DNA of 64,000 bases from Reticulitermes speratus (GCA_021186555.1 JAJKFL010000002.1:27444001-27508000), one strand, 5' to 3'. Positions 1 through 12,239 are shown, counted from the first letter of the stretch. Translations and numbers: made by a program. Notes: generated by a model not told the origin, from the letters alone.

Positions 1-610
1 GTGCTTGGCAAACTTTTTATATCTTGCACTATATTACAGTAAAAACAACTGGTGATAAGAGTTCGCAAATATATGATTCAGATGAGATGGAAACAATCCG
101 AATTCACGTCGCAAGTACAGACTTAATTCAACCTAGGATAAATGTAACCTGAGCACCGTGACTAGGTCACAGTATCGGTGTTACCTAACCAGCTGTTGTG
201 GCGACATCTCAAGCGGCTCTCGTGATACTCTTGTCGTAATTTTCCTTACCTTTTCCAAACGAAAGCCAGTGCAGTGGGAAATACCCCTTGCCAATCACTA
301 CCTACTCACCAAAAAGCTCTTGGCGTCTCAGTAAACGCTGCATAAGTCCTGCGATTGAACTGCCTGGAGCGAGGGATAAACGGGGGAGTAACACACCATA
401 CGTAAGCGTACATCGCCATTAACATTTATGATAACTGTAGCAGAACACAACTGTACAGGCCACAGCCATCAAAATGGCGGGAACGTTACACTGTAAAGAA
501 AATAGCAACAACCAATTCAAAGGGTTTCAAAAACTAAAGAAGCAGGCAGCGAGGAGACACATCAGCAATGAAGCTAAAACAGGACCGACAGCTAACCCTA
601 TGATACATGT
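1..610. other. no recognisable feature
   Basis: I see no gene, repeat or RNA in this stretch. Short open frames have no recognisable motif and look like chance. Confidence 0.5.
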
Positions 611-611
611 A

Positions 612-800
612 ACTCGTACATCATTACCTGCAAACTTGCCCAAGTAATAATGATTCTGACGTGTATTTGGTGGGAGATGCCACGATGGAATCTCGGCCAC
701 TACACAGGCTATAGTGGATGAGGTCTTTCGTGGTTTTTCTGAGTCCATCGAAATAAATGCAGGGACAGTATTTTAAAACTTTGGCACCACCGCCTCCTTC
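612..800 (+). mobile_element. old tRNA-derived SINE remnant (family G)
   Basis: The segment around 690-770 keeps the central block of a widespread insect SINE, with a run like ttcgtggtttttctgagtcc. On the minus strand this gives the peptide shadow DGLRKTTKDL. Related decayed copies lie at 14740-14835 and 42145-42260. The tRNA promoter boxes are no longer clear. The family call rests on memory of similar insect repeats. Confidence 0.4.
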
Positions 801-2209
801 CACGTTATTTCCCACTCAGCATTCACTATCACATGACCGATGGACATTAAACAGTTCATAAAAGCGTCATTAAATAAGTCTAAGTTCATATAGCACGGTT
901 CGTCCTTCACATGGACGAGTCTGTACGTCCAACACAAAAGCTATTGTTGTTACAAGCATAATCGTGAAGCTAACCACAAATTGAATTTATTTCAATGACT
1001 ATATTTACATTCCGTGCCTCTTCACGTAGAAACGCTACTTTATTAGACCTTTCAATAAATGTATGGTAGTAATAAATTACTTTTGTACTACAAAAACGGT
1101 ATGATTAAATACAACGCGTAACAATTTATAGTTAGAACACTCGTACCGAATTGACTGAACGAAACGGAATGACGATAGAATATTCTACTGTGGGAATACG
1201 CCAATCGAACTGTTGATGTCTTCCTCAGTATGTTTTAAAGACCAACTGTGAACCTGAGGATAACCTGAGGTAGCTCGATACACATTGTTCTACATAACGA
1301 ATAGAATTTAGTTGTGTTTTTACAGATAATGATTTAATATTTTGTACTGCTGATTAACCCTTGGATTACTGACCGGGTACAAAATGAGTAATAGGCTTAC
1401 CAATTTTTTACTTGTTCTTTAAAGTCCCATTGACATAGAATTACCATTATGCAGCTAGTGTGTTTTGTTTAGGATACCAATTTTTTTCAAATCCGACTGG
1501 ACCATTTTGTATCCTTGTTACTTCTACTTGTTCATGAGCCAAGGACAAAAAACAGAGTGGCAATGTTGCCAGTGCTCGGAATTGGTGTGCCAGGGCCACT
1601 CTAACAAGACACTTCAAATAACACGCAACAATTGCAAAGAACAATCATAATGCAGACAAATTTCATTCACATTTTTGTTTCAAACTACTTTTTCTTGCTC
1701 TCAAATATTTTAGGCATTTCATTATATACAGATGATTGAGAAATAAAAAATTTGAAAACAATTTTTGTCTTTGAGTCTAAGAAACAAACTTTGAAAAGAA
1801 AACATGTTGAGAAAATTATTTAGAAATATGGGTACAAAATGTACCCAGTAGAGTAAATAAAAGTTGGAAGTTTTATTGCTCCGTAATCCAAGGATTAAGT
1901 CAGAATTGAGGGAACAGTTATGGCACTTAAGCAACATAGAAATACTGCCCTTTTAGGAAGCCCATAATTATCCACACATTAATAAGGCAATGCTTCAAAA
2001 GTACAGGACGAAGTGACTGAAACATAACTCGGGGCACATGGGAAATTACTTCTAATACAATGATTGTAGCAAAACGCGTCTTCTGGGAAATCAGACCCCT
2101 TCGCTGGGGAAATTGATGTCTTTTAACAGAAAACTGTACGGAAAAACTATAAATAATTGGAAATCCGTTCAGAGGGCTAAGGCCACTTAAACCTAGAGTC
2201 CACAAATGT
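801..2209. other. no recognisable feature
   Basis: AT-rich unannotated DNA. Small open frames on both strands near 1447-2205 have no motif that I recognise and overlap each other on opposite strands, as chance frames do. Confidence 0.5.
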
Positions 2210-2359
2210 TTTCAAATATCTAGCAGCCAGATCAAAACTGCAGGCGTCAGAAGGGTGATATGAAGCGAGTTTCATACTGAACACCCACTAATATTAGGCG
2301 CCACCGCACAAAATTTAGTCGTCCGGACGCCTGGCGCTCAAGATGTGTGCACACCTGAC
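2210..2359 (+). repeat. 150-bp interspersed repeat, copy 1
   Basis: This stretch aligns by eye with 20820-20970 and 31770-31922, all in the same orientation. Shared landmarks in order are a ctag-agcc block, a gcgtcagaagggtgatatga block, an attaggcgcca block and a terminal gtgtgcacacctg. The 3' half is GC-rich and partly self-complementary. No coding content or terminal repeats are seen, so the class is unknown. Confidence 0.65.
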
Positions 2360-3365
2360 TTAAATAAAGGATACAAACAGCGAAATTACGAAAACTTCTT
2401 ATTGTTACTTTATCACCGTCATCTAACAACATGTTACTGCTGACCCACAACAATGAAAGACAGCAGTAGAAATGGCATAATGCAGCACACCCACTAACAT
2501 GCAGACCAGATCTACAGAACAAACAGCACGTCCACTTCAAATCATTAAGGCGGGGAATAGGGACACATAGGGCTACTAGACTCAAATTAATGGTTCGTCG
2601 AAGTGATGATAACGTGTAATCACGCCTGTGTTCAACCGGCCATGGACTGTCCACTTCACCAATACAGCATCCTCCTCCCCCCCCCTCTTTTAAGTTCGCC
2701 GTCGTACAGAAGAATAAACGTAAAATGTGCACAAGAACAAGAATAAACCATAAGCATGAAGGATAAAACCATCGATGTTATTGAACCCAAGCTAGCGTTT
2801 CCTTAAAACAGCGACGCACACGCGAGAGAGCGAGCGCGAGATAGTTACAGCGGAATCACGCCACATGCTTGCAGATTGATGGTATAAATTCTTAGCATCA
2901 CTTACGTATGACGAGGTTGCAATGCTTCTCCTAACAAAGAGAACAGATGGTAACGTACCGCTCGCAATCTCTGCCAAGTCATGGCAATAAAAACTGTGCA
3001 ATGTTGATACTGAAGCAGTTCCAACATAAGCAAGTCTGTGTAATCAAGTAATCAACACCATCCAGAAGCACTGTAAGAAGACTTCAAAACATTTTCGTGG
3101 ACCGACGTAGTAAGACAATTTTTACGTGTGCACTTGGCATTTTGAGGTCGTTTTCGGATAACAAAAGTTGATAAACGGCCCCCTCCCCTGCTGTACATAT
3201 CGGGGCTGGTTTCTACAAACCTTGCACAGGCCCTGCAACTCACGCAGCCGCCTCTACAAAACCGATATTTTGCAATTATGGATGGACAATATTTTTTCAT
3301 GACCAGTAAATATCCTCATGGTTAGTGTTATTACATCTAGCGTGGAAAAGCAGCAATTCAAGTGT
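2360..3365. other. no recognisable gene; C-run near 2670
   Basis: A frame of 161 codons on the minus strand (2247-2732) enters the repeat copy at 2210-2359 and has no known motif, so I do not call it a gene. A run of C residues lies near 2670-2685. Otherwise nothing is recognised. Confidence 0.45.
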
Positions 3366-3479
3366 CAGAACACGGATCTAGCTCACTAACGGTAATTAAA
3401 ACACCGGAGAGCACGAAGCGGCAGAACACATCTATCTCACTAATGGTAATTAAAATGATGCCAGAGAACACAAGAACGG
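3366..3479 (+). repeat. imperfect two-unit tandem duplication
   Basis: Two adjacent units of 56 and 58 bp (3366-3421 and 3422-3479) both begin cagaacac, pass through ctcactaa-ggtaattaaaa and end agaac-gg or gaag-cgg. They differ by scattered substitutions and small indels. This looks like a local duplication and not a dispersed element. Confidence 0.7.
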
Positions 3480-4011
3480 CACTCAAATTTACTTCTGTAA
3501 GTAACTGATGTGACATACAGTGAATCACTGATACAAAGACACTTGTCAAATAAGACGGTATAGGCGCTGCTGAGAAAGAAAAAGGTGAAAATAAAAGCAC
3601 GCGAAGTGTAATTTTATGTTCTTACGGTACATTTTGATATACAAACATCACTGCAATTCCTCCAGTAATCCACCAAGAACCCTATACATTATAACTTAAG
3701 CGGTAACATACAGTTCCAGTTCGAGTTAGGAAACCAGTGGAGCCGTCTTCATGCCAAACTACATGTCTGCCATTAAGTCCTTATGTCCGGATAGAGATAA
3801 AATTGTCGTTTCTTCATGTTTTGCACTATACCGCTGTCATCAGTGGTACATTAAAACGATTACCATCAAAATAACATCCATAAAAATCACATTCCAATTG
3901 GTCCCGACATTTTTGATCACAAAAAACGGCAATAATGCGTGCTGCTTCAGTTACGTATCATTAAATAAATCACAGCCATTTGGATCCAACACACGCATAC
4001 AAAGAAACTGT
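3480..4011. other. no recognisable feature
   Basis: Nothing recognised. The open frame that starts at 3751 runs into the palindromic element at 4012 and is not credible as a gene. Confidence 0.45.
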
Positions 4012-4171
4012 GCGAGATTTGAGGTTCTCACAGCAGTGTTGCTGAAGATTCAAGAAGGCTGGGACTGCTCGACCCTAAAGATGAAAGCACCATAATCCTT
4101 CGAAGTGTACATAACTATTTACCAATTCACACGGCGTTAGCATCCCAGGAGGCTTGGAAGATTCAAAGAAA
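4012..4171. mobile_element. hammerhead-like palindromic element, copy A
   Basis: The left end begins gaggttctcacagcagtg and carries ttgctgaagattcaag. The right end is the inverted counterpart, with cccaggaggcttgg then agattcaaag. Between them lie CCTAAAGATG, a decayed form of the CTGAAGATG core, and CTTCGAAGTG in the GAAAC position. The left end translates as RFEVLTAVLLKIQEGWD, which I associate from memory with a common cockroach repeat frame. Related copies are described at 8588, 11535, 17215, 25437, 25985, 35845, 44755, 54195 and 60297. Confidence 0.6.
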
Positions 4172-4563
4172 TTATCCTTATTATGAACGTATTAAAATAT
4201 CTTCCAAAATCGACATTTTTGGCAGCGCATAAATTACCATTTACCCTTGTTTTCAATATAATTCTTTACGACACGGCTGTACGAATTCCATTGTTAATTT
4301 TGTAGGCCAGCCCATATTTCTGGTGTTCGTTTTCTGGTCCAAATGATATACTACGTATGTTGTCTCAAAATTAGAATCCGCTCATTTTTGTATGCATGTT
4401 TTATGCTGGTATGGGCGTCATTTGCCTATTGCTCTGTGTGTAGGGCAGCAGCCACAAACGAATACAAACGGAATAACAACGAACACACCTCAACACAAAT
4501 AAGGACGTGCCTACAAACATTACCGCACTCCTCGAACAGTCACACACCATACGAAGGAAGGCT

Positions 4564-4801
4564 AACTGCATTGATCGCATCGCGCGTACGAGCCTTCTAA
4601 AACACGTTATTGAAGTACAGAAGGAACAGGAAGACGAGGAAGAATTCGTAAGCAGCTAGTGGACGACCTTAAGGAAACGAGAAGACACTGGAAATTCAAA
4701 GAGGAAGCACTAAATCGCACTCTGTGGAGAACTCACTTGGGAAGAAACTATGGACCTGCCGCAAGACAAACTATGTGATGATGATGACGATGATAATGAT
4801 A
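4564..4801 (+). mobile_element. 5'-truncated LINE 3' end (family Q)
   Basis: Non-LTR retrotransposon tail. One frame reads NCIDRIARTSLLKHVIEVQK. After a frameshift a second frame reads GRRGRIRKQLVDDLKETRRH, followed by the block KEEALNRTLWRT, and ends ARQTM at a TGA (4776-4778). The product in an intact element is the C-terminal end of the reverse-transcriptase ORF. A GAT-type microsatellite tail follows immediately to about 4801, typical of target-primed retrotransposition without poly-A. A second copy of the same tail is nested in a SINE at 62418-62527. No 5' part is present. Confidence 0.8.
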
Positions 4802-7800
4802 TATTTTACTAACAATATAAGCCAATCAGTCGACACTTTTCACGCGAACTACGAAACCAACAACGGAAATATACTGTCTACACATGGCCCTACGCTGGAC
4901 AATTAACCTACAGCATGTTACTCCAAAGAGTATAATACTTCGGTTATGTACGGAACATCCTGCATTCTCATACTCCTGAGTGTCCAAACAAAACTTCCCA
5001 GAAAAGGCCATGCTGTGTGGGGAAGTTCATATATCAACGCCAATTTCGTTCAGCGTGTCACACGACGACACTTCTGAAGACCACAAAATTAATAAGAGCA
5101 CGTTATGTTTTACGAAACGTATCTTTTAAAGCACTGTAAAGGGTGCGAAGATGTGGAAGTGCTTACAGGTAAACGTAGAAAGGGAAAGAAGAACTCAAAA
5201 TGGGTTCGGCTACTTCTGGAACTACTGTACCAGCAGGAACAAAGATATAAGAGTTTGGAATCTAGCCAGCTGGCTCGTCGACATCTCGATTTGGTCGATG
5301 TAAAATCCTCCCTCATCCGCTCTTCCGCAATCACAGGCACCAGAGTCAGCCATGGCCAGCCAGTACAGGGCCACAACAAAGGCACGTACCTCATCGCTCA
5401 ATCGATTAACAGCGTAAAAGTAGGAACGCTATGACAATGAAATACAACACGCGCGAGATGGGAATGTAATAACACGAACACGTTTGAACATAAAACACGA
5501 AACATTCCATTTGCCCCAGTAACATTCGGGAAAAAATGAGGCAATGCAGTACCAACACTTTACATCTGTATTATGCCTGTAATAACAATTTAAATCACAC
5601 GTCTATACTAAGAATTTATGTGTGTACTAACTACTTCACTATAAATATTCCAACAGTCTTAAAGAGATAACACGGCCAGCTTCGAGTGCTGCAACAGCTG
5701 TTACTTCATAGAAGTGTCACAGAATGACAACATGTAATTGCATGGCATTTCCTGCGAAATTACTGCAGTTCTCTGGACGCCACCTGACCAACAGGAACCA
5801 CAAATTCGGTCACAATGAAAACAAACGATTAAACTCCCCTTCCACATAACGGATAGCTTCTGGTGTAGTTTTCTTATGGAGATAATAATTTTGTACAGCG
5901 GTGCTACTAACAAACTTATGCCTGTAATTAACAACGGCTACGTACATAGCATTACGCCCTTTGATCTCTAGTTATAAGCCTGTGACAAAACTAGCATAAC
6001 CCCAGACATTCTTCATTAAGAACTCAGGACACTTAGCGCTATTTAAATTACGTATTTTGGCTTCCTAAATTGTTTTCTTCATCTACATGTGTGCAATCTA
6101 TAGTACCGCATTACAGGAACCACCCCATAAGACGTGTCGATTTATGTTGTTTCGTAGAATAGGGGTTATCTCTATAGTGAATTATGACGTTGAAATATTA
6201 TCACTAAGCTTAATGCAAGATACTGCACCCTCACAATGCACTAAAGTTGCTTGATTGCTGCTAGCTGTATCATCACTGTGACCAAAAAAACAAACTCTAC
6301 CCTATATTAGGCGACTTTAAACTACTTGACAGATGCGTGATCGCTAGCTACTTAGTAAATGTGACTTTCTGGAAGAACTGAAAAATACCGAATTTCTGCC
6401 TAGAAACCTGAAGATCTAGATGTACAATGGATGATAATATTAAAGTGCAACTACACAAATGGGTCTAAGGATGTGTGGAGTGGAGTCAACTGGCTCAGTA
6501 TAGGGTCTAGTGACAGCGTATTATGAACATGAAGTTTTGGGCTACACAGACACGGGCAATTCTTTAACTGACGGCCCATCACCCTCTCAAGAAAAACACT
6601 ACCCCACGGAGTTAGAAAGGATCCTGAAAGTTCATCACCGTCATCACATGGATCATCGACAAGATTTTGTCCTAGACCGGTAAAATGACGGCCATGCATG
6701 TAAAAAGACATCTGAAATCAGTGTTAACATATGCTGACGATGGTATATTACACACAGGATTATTTTGTTCCGGAACTTTGTCCATCGCTCAACATTCCGA
6801 AGGGAACAAAACATCTCGGAAACTGGATGGACAATAACTGTTTCCGTTGCACCCACCGCAGTACGTGCTTCCCCAACTTTGAAACTGAGGGCGAAAACAG
6901 ATCAGCGTTCCGAAACTTTGTGTTCTGTTCCGAATGTTATGCTGAAAATGAACGAGGTCACAAACCGAACCGCCTTCAACGCTTCTCAAATTTTTGTTAC
7001 AATTTATGTGTCACAGCAGGCAAACTTGCTGCGCGGATCCCCGCACCAATCTCCTGGCCTTAATCGCCCTAACAGTACTAGGTGAAATAAAACCATAAAG
7101 ATAAACATGTTACTTTCCCTAGTTCCTCGTCACTTAGTCTCCACTTACGTCCAAACGTTTAGTTGCGTGGCATTACAATATACATCTCGATAACTGTATA
7201 CATTCATCATTGTAATACAAACAATGTCAGGAAGATCAAATCCACAGACCTGCACGATCAGAACTACACTCATTTCAACTTTAATTGCGCGTGTAAATGG
7301 ACACTGTTATACGAAGGCTACTACGTTTCTCCATGTCTAGAGATAATTAGGAAAGGCACAAGCCGAGTAATGAAAGTTTAATTACGTGGATAGTCCATCA
7401 GAAGTTTCGTTAACGCGTGTTGGCCAGGAAAGATTTAGTGACGCCACTGGGGCATTTGGAATCAATCGGTGGATAATTCAACACCAAAAGAACAAAGCAG
7501 CGTTAATACGACCATGTATGTTTATACGAAAGGCTATTACAAACTCTCCGATACAGACATCCTGAACTGTGGATACCACTCTGGTCGTTCTAGGAACACA
7601 ATGACAACGCAACAACAGTCACCGCAAACGCTCGCCACTGAAGCATGTCCCTAGTCAATTAGATCCAGTTCACATCACAACCTATTCTACACAACATTTC
7701 AATATTACGCTCCCTTGGCCTTCCAAGTGTTCACCGCTATCACACTTTTGTATACGTTTCCCATGCCAGTTGAATATCAAAGTCCTTCACTTAACTGCTT

Positions 7801-7814
7801 TACAGATCGTAGGA
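4802..7814. other. no recognisable feature
   Basis: About 3 kb without a recognisable element. Two overlapping plus-strand frames at 6731-7085 have no motif that I can name. I find no splice-supported exon. Confidence 0.4.
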
Positions 7815-7906
7815 GAACGGTAACATGACGACTGAACGGTAACATGACTGAACACTAACATGACTACTGAACGGTAACATGACTACTGAACGGTAACATG
7901 ACGACT
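7815..7906 (+). repeat. 19-bp minisatellite, five units
   Basis: Units run 7815-7833, 7834-7849, 7850-7868, 7869-7887 and 7888-7906. The consensus is gaacggtaacatgactact. The second unit has lost its last 3 bases, and the third has cact in place of cggt. There are no spacers, so this is a tandem minisatellite. Confidence 0.9.
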
Positions 7907-8075
7907 GCCATGAAGAAACTTATTCACCTCCCCAATTCGTTCATCCTTCCTACATGCCCTTTCTTCTAAACGGCATTCAATTGTATTCTCAGAGTGAAAG
8001 GCGTAAGTTTCGCTTTCCAAACTGTAGCATATGCACAAGGGTTACTACAGGCCCATTTGTTCAAGCAAAAAAGTA

Positions 8076-8094
8076 GGGGGGGGGGGGGGGGGGG
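8076..8094 (+). repeat. poly-G run (19 G)
   Basis: An uninterrupted run of 19 guanines. It could form a G-quadruplex and is also a likely place for assembly length error. Confidence 0.9.
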
Positions 8095-8587
8095 TGAATT
8101 TTGCAATAATTGTTTACTTTCTTACAGAGCAGCGCTTACATCTCAGATAGAACTCAAAATCCGTCTCTTGATAGCATGACGTACAAATAAAAATGTGTTA
8201 TTTTCAGAACTTCACAATGTAATATTCTGCAAAAAGCCGCAATAAGATGACGTGCGCTGTCCTTTACAGTAATACCAGTGATGAAATGACTGGACATTCA
8301 AAAATGGGTACGAGAGTAATATTATTGGGGAAGGATACGGAACACAAACTAAGAAGTGAAATGACAAGAATTAATTACATTTAGCGTTGGACTGCATTTT
8401 TATGAGAAGTCCAATCGTCAACTGCCTGGGAAAAAAGAGTTCTTCTTTACCAATCAGCAGCAATGAACCGGAATTACTGCTTTTCTTTGCGGCAAGATCG
8501 CCTGTTAAAAACCCGGATAATTTGACCTTTGGAAACATCCGGACGAACGAAGATGTTATTACGTCTTAAAAAGAGGACACGTCCCGG
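8095..8587. other. no recognisable feature
   Basis: Nothing recognised between the G-run and the hammerhead-like element. Confidence 0.5.
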
Positions 8588-8712
8588 AAAAGCAGGGTGT
8601 ATGATAGCTGTGATATTTGAATCTTCGCTCGCCTGGATTGTTGCGCAATGTACGTTGTTTTGATACCGACGTTTCGGGACAGCACATTGATTCCGTCTTA
8701 AAGGGTCTGATG
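8588..8712 (-). mobile_element. hammerhead-like element, copy B (half unit)
   Basis: On the minus strand the order is cagaccctttaagacgg, a short arm, then gtcccgaaacgtcggtat. This is a decayed form of the half unit seen twice, in inverted orientation, at 11535-11738. The core CTGAAGA has become TTTAAGA, so any ribozyme activity should be lost. Confidence 0.55.
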
Positions 8713-9819
8713 TACATGCATACATATCTGTGAACCCTGCAGGGGGCTTAAAGTGGGGCGTTTCCTTAAGCGAATGGGAAAGAGAAGACCGTGTGCACGT
8801 ATAAAATTACTTTTACCTTAAATTACAAAGCTAAAAATGAGTGTTTCCTGAATTAGATCAACAGTTACGTATCAAAAATCCCACACATTCTGGATGACAC
8901 ATTACGGAAGTGTGAGGTGAGCTCCAGAAATGAGCCGCTAGTACCCCACTGGACGGGAAGCTCAGTGGAATTCCGAACGGACTGGGGCGTGGTTAGAGAG
9001 GGGATCCCAACCCTTATCCAACCTGTGGCCATCCACTTTATTGACTAAAGTACCCAAGCTCTGCGTGCAGTAAATGTGCCCTGTAAGTATGAACCCAATG
9101 AACGAAGATATCCCACTCTTCGACAAAGTGTGTCATAATTAACTGCATTAAGCAGGCACTCTTGAAGCGCTGATAGCAGTTCAGTTGGTCAAGAAGTTAT
9201 CTATAAAAATATAGTCAATACAGAATGTCATTCCTAATATGGCACCAGCTCCCAACTTGGCGACAAAATGAAAGACATTTATGTGAAATATTCAGTCCCA
9301 GTTGTAAATGCAGACCCGTCGATAATAAAATCCACGAACACTGTAAATCTGCTAATGAGAATGTGGTTTTAGGTGACTCGTTCACACCGATCTGTTCGTG
9401 CTGCCATCATACAACTGCATATGAACCCATCCACACGGTAACTTTATCTGCAGCTTAAACACAGGGACAATGTAATATGCGGGAGCACCGAACAGGTGCT
9501 GTGTTGAAAGTGATTACTGCCCAAAGTACATAACATGCTGACATGAGGGCGCTGCATTCCGAAATGAAGTCCAGGCTGCCGTAACTAATGGCAAATTTGT
9601 TTATGACTTCATGGAGCAGCGACATTCTTCAGGTGGCCAATGATCCCTTTACAGTTCTTATGAAACCCGTAGTTTCATTACCACTTTTCACAAGAAACCG
9701 TCACATGACCCTGTCCTGCGCCTGATTAACGCTATAAAGCCAAATGGTTACTTTGTGTACCACAACAAATTCTACGTTCTGCCCAGCGTGCATTTATGTG
9801 CTTTGTTTGTATCTCACAG
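8713..9819. other. no recognisable feature
   Basis: About 1.1 kb with no element or gene that I can support. Confidence 0.45.
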
Positions 9820-9912
9820 CAAATAATGTTAACGTCCCTATGCAGCTTTAAATTACTGGCTTTTATAACCGAGACGGGGGAGGGAGGCTTTACTGCGCGG
9901 TACGAACTGAAT
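9820..9912 (+). repeat. interspersed repeat R, copy 1
   Basis: The block ataaccgagac, a G/A-rich stretch, then ctgcgcggtacgaactg is found inverted at 58435-58540. A partial copy (gtaccgcgcagtata) lies at 56745-56800. The class is unknown. A SINE follows directly. Confidence 0.6.
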
Positions 9913-9914
9913 CT

Positions 9915-10145
9915 TTAATTACAACTCAGGTCAGCGGAAGCCCGTGTTCGACCCCAGGTCAGTCAATGTGACATTTGTGATGGACTAAGTGGCACTGGGA
10001 TAGGTTTTTCTCCAAGTACTTCGGTTTTCCATTGTCTGCATCATTCCACCAATGCTCCATACTCATCTTCATCTACATGTTGCTCTTACCAAAAGGACAA
10101 ACGTGAGATTCTCTTTTGGAATACGCGAAGCATTGAATAGAAAAA
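9915..10145 (+). mobile_element. tRNA-derived SINE, family U, copy 1
   Basis: A box-B-like gtgttcgaccccagg at about 9944-9960 is followed by the family body: gacatttgtgatggactaag, tacttcggttttcc, ctccatactcatcttcatct and gctcttaccaaaaggacaaa. Other copies are at 26735, 43190, 56255, 56553, 62130 and 63545. SINEs of this kind encode no protein. They are transcribed from the internal tRNA-like promoter and moved by a LINE. Confidence 0.65.
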
Positions 10146-10473
10146 GTACTTTCGCTTAGTCTTTTAAGGGTTAATCCAATCCAAACCTTCACATCGTATT
10201 TCTTTTAAATTCACTTGAATATTTTCTACCGGCTACGCTTAAATCTCTCAACTAGTCTGTCGTCTTCAGCATATCCAAATGCAGTCGTATATAGTACATT
10301 TCTGGTCTCACATGTGTGTGCTTCACTTCACACCCTTGCCGTCGTAGACACTGACCATTTAATGGCACTTTATCTACTACAATAACACACGACATGATCA
10401 CTATGAATTGTAACATGCACGGACAGCAGTGGTAGTGATCTATTATTAAATAAAGAGGCTAATAAGGCATTCG

Positions 10474-10736
10474 AGTGGCCGCGCGGTCTAAGGCGTGGGT
10501 CTACGGCCGCTCGCTTACTGGGATTGTGGGTTCGAATCCCACCTAGGGCATGGATGTCTGTCTCTTGTGAGTGTTGTGTGTTGTCAGGTAGAGGTCTCTG
10601 CGACGAGCTGGTCCCTCGTCCAGAGGAGTCCTACCGACTGTGGTGTGTCTAAAAAGCGTGTGATCGTGAAGCCTCGAAAAATGTGGCGGCCTATGCCCCC
10701 AAGGGGCTGTCAAGCAATTGGAAAAAAAAAAAATAC
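10474..10736 (+). mobile_element. tRNA-derived SINE, family S, copy 1, with 8-bp target duplication
   Basis: The head reads gtggccgcgcggtctaaggc (box A region), with gggttcgaatcccacc as box B. The body contains tgtctgtctcttgtgagtgt, gaggtctctgcgacgagctg and cagaggagtcctaccgact, and the element ends in an A-rich tail. The flanks ggcattcg at 10466-10473 and 10737-10744 are an 8-bp target-site duplication. Four copies of the family occur in the window, two in each orientation. Confidence 0.85.
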
Positions 10737-10744
10737 GGCATTCG

Positions 10745-10975
10745 GGACATCTACAGCGGACGGATTATGCAAGAAACACCAAGAAAATATACCACGCCGA
10801 CCTAAGGGGAGACCCAAGGCTAGTTGGAAAGATGATGTAAAGAGTGGCACAAGATGCGACTTGTTAATTGGACACAAGTAGCACAGGATAGGGATGGATG
10901 AAGGAGAGGAACTACGGAGGCGCTTATCATTCTTGGATAGTGCAGCCACAGAAGAAGAATACGGAATTTACATTA
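10745..10975 (+). mobile_element. 5'-truncated LINE 3' end (family Z)
   Basis: One frame reads CKKHQENIPRRPKGRPKASW then KDDV. After a frameshift a second frame reads VNWTQVAQDRDG, stop, RRGTTEALIILG and ends at TAG (10938-10940). The GRPKxxWKDDV and VAQDRDxWR motifs mark the C-terminal end of a non-LTR retrotransposon reverse-transcriptase protein. At least one frameshift and one internal stop make it a pseudogene. The family S SINE ends directly upstream. Confidence 0.75.
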
Positions 10976-11534
10976 AAGGACTCAGCAAGATCACAGAAAA
11001 CAACAACAGCAGCCCATCTGCAGGACAATATTCGAATACGAAACCCCTGAATACAGCAACATATTTTTGTAAATTATCAAAGCATATTAATATTCAAAGC
11101 CTCATATGTTATCGGTATCACCATTACGCCGAAACTTTGGTTAACTATCGAACAGATATCCGTAACCGTCAGAAATAAAACGCCTATTACGATGCCGGTC
11201 TATAAATAACACGTCGCAGCACTAGTACGCCCTTGTTTGTTCCTTCCACTACAACCTTCATGACAAAGGTCGGTGTGAATATCAGCAAATGATCATAACC
11301 TATGTTCACCTGCACGAAGGTCATGTTCCAACATCAGCATACAGCGCTGTTCACCAGCAGATGGTTTTCCGGAAATGTACACGTAGCCAACTCCAAGTGC
11401 CTTAGCTAGTACTGCTGGTAGGTGCAGCTTGGTAGCGCAGTGCGTTCTAAGTACGAAGTACCGAATTTCTACCGTAAAATTCTCATTGAGATAACATGCG
11501 ATAAAAATAGAATTATCGAAATGTTAAAAAGTCG
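10976..11534. other. no recognisable feature
   Basis: Nothing recognised here. Confidence 0.45.
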
Positions 11535-11738
11535 AGATCTGCGCTCGTCTGGGATATTACGCAGCGTTGAGTGGTAGTTCTGTACCGACGTTTCGGGACA
11601 ACTTATACGTTCCATCTTCAAGGGTCAAGAAGATTCTTGACTTCTTAGCCCTTGAAGACGGGACCGATCGGTTGTCCCGAAACGTCGGTACAGAACTACC
11701 ACTCAACGCTGCATAATATCCCACAAGAGCGCAGATAT
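11535..11738. mobile_element. hammerhead-like palindromic element, copy C (204-bp inverted dimer)
   Basis: Outer arms 11535-11602 and 11671-11738 (68 bp each) are inverted repeats with only a handful of mismatches. The pairing continues inward almost to the centre near 11636. Each arm holds a unit read outward from the centre: ACCC-TTGAAGA, a stem, then GTCCCGAAACGTCGGTAC. This resembles the hammerhead core CUGANGA-stem II-GAAA-UH, but the C of CUGANGA is U here. As RNA, either strand would fold into a stem of about 100 bp. Confidence 0.75.
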
Positions 11739-12239
11739 CATCTACATCGCGGAGGGAGCCTGAAATCATGCTTGTTAAAAACGTCGATACAGATTTAATA
11801 CTGAGGAGTATATTATGTACCGAAGTATAATTATCTGGACCAAGCGAATGGAAAGCATTAAAATACAAATACAATAACGAAGCACAATGTGCTCCGAACA
11901 ATCCGGTTCATCCTCAGAAGCCACATATAACAAAGCAATTGCAGTTTACAAACTGTCGCGGCGTCATATGAGCGCTTGGTTGTTACGTTCCACAAATTAA
12001 CAACTGTCACTAAAGGAGAGTACTGACACTCGCGCCGTTCACAAACAAAACGTAGTGACCAGAGTACGAGGATTCGATATTCAATTTCCGGTAAAGGCAA
12101 CAGATTTTTCTCTTCTTCAAAGCAACTCTATGAGGCCCAAACAGCATTCCGTTCAACGGGTACAGAACACTCCGCGGGAGTATAGCGGCCGGTCCGTCAA
12201 ACTAAACACTCACCTATATCCAGTGCCTAAGTTAAGAAT
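11739..12239. other. no recognisable feature
   Basis: Unannotated. Nothing recognised beyond chance open frames. Confidence 0.45.

Noticed and set aside
2247-2732. 161-codon minus-strand open frame, the longest in the window
   Set aside because: It runs through the 150-bp repeat, has no known motif, and is within the length expected by chance in 64 kb read in six frames.
7815-7906. CRISPR-like direct repeats
   Set aside because: Units are contiguous without spacers, and the genome is animal.
10495-10881. 128-codon plus-strand frame starting in a tRNA-like sequence
   Set aside because: It reads through a SINE and into a LINE tail. The parts are explained by the two elements.
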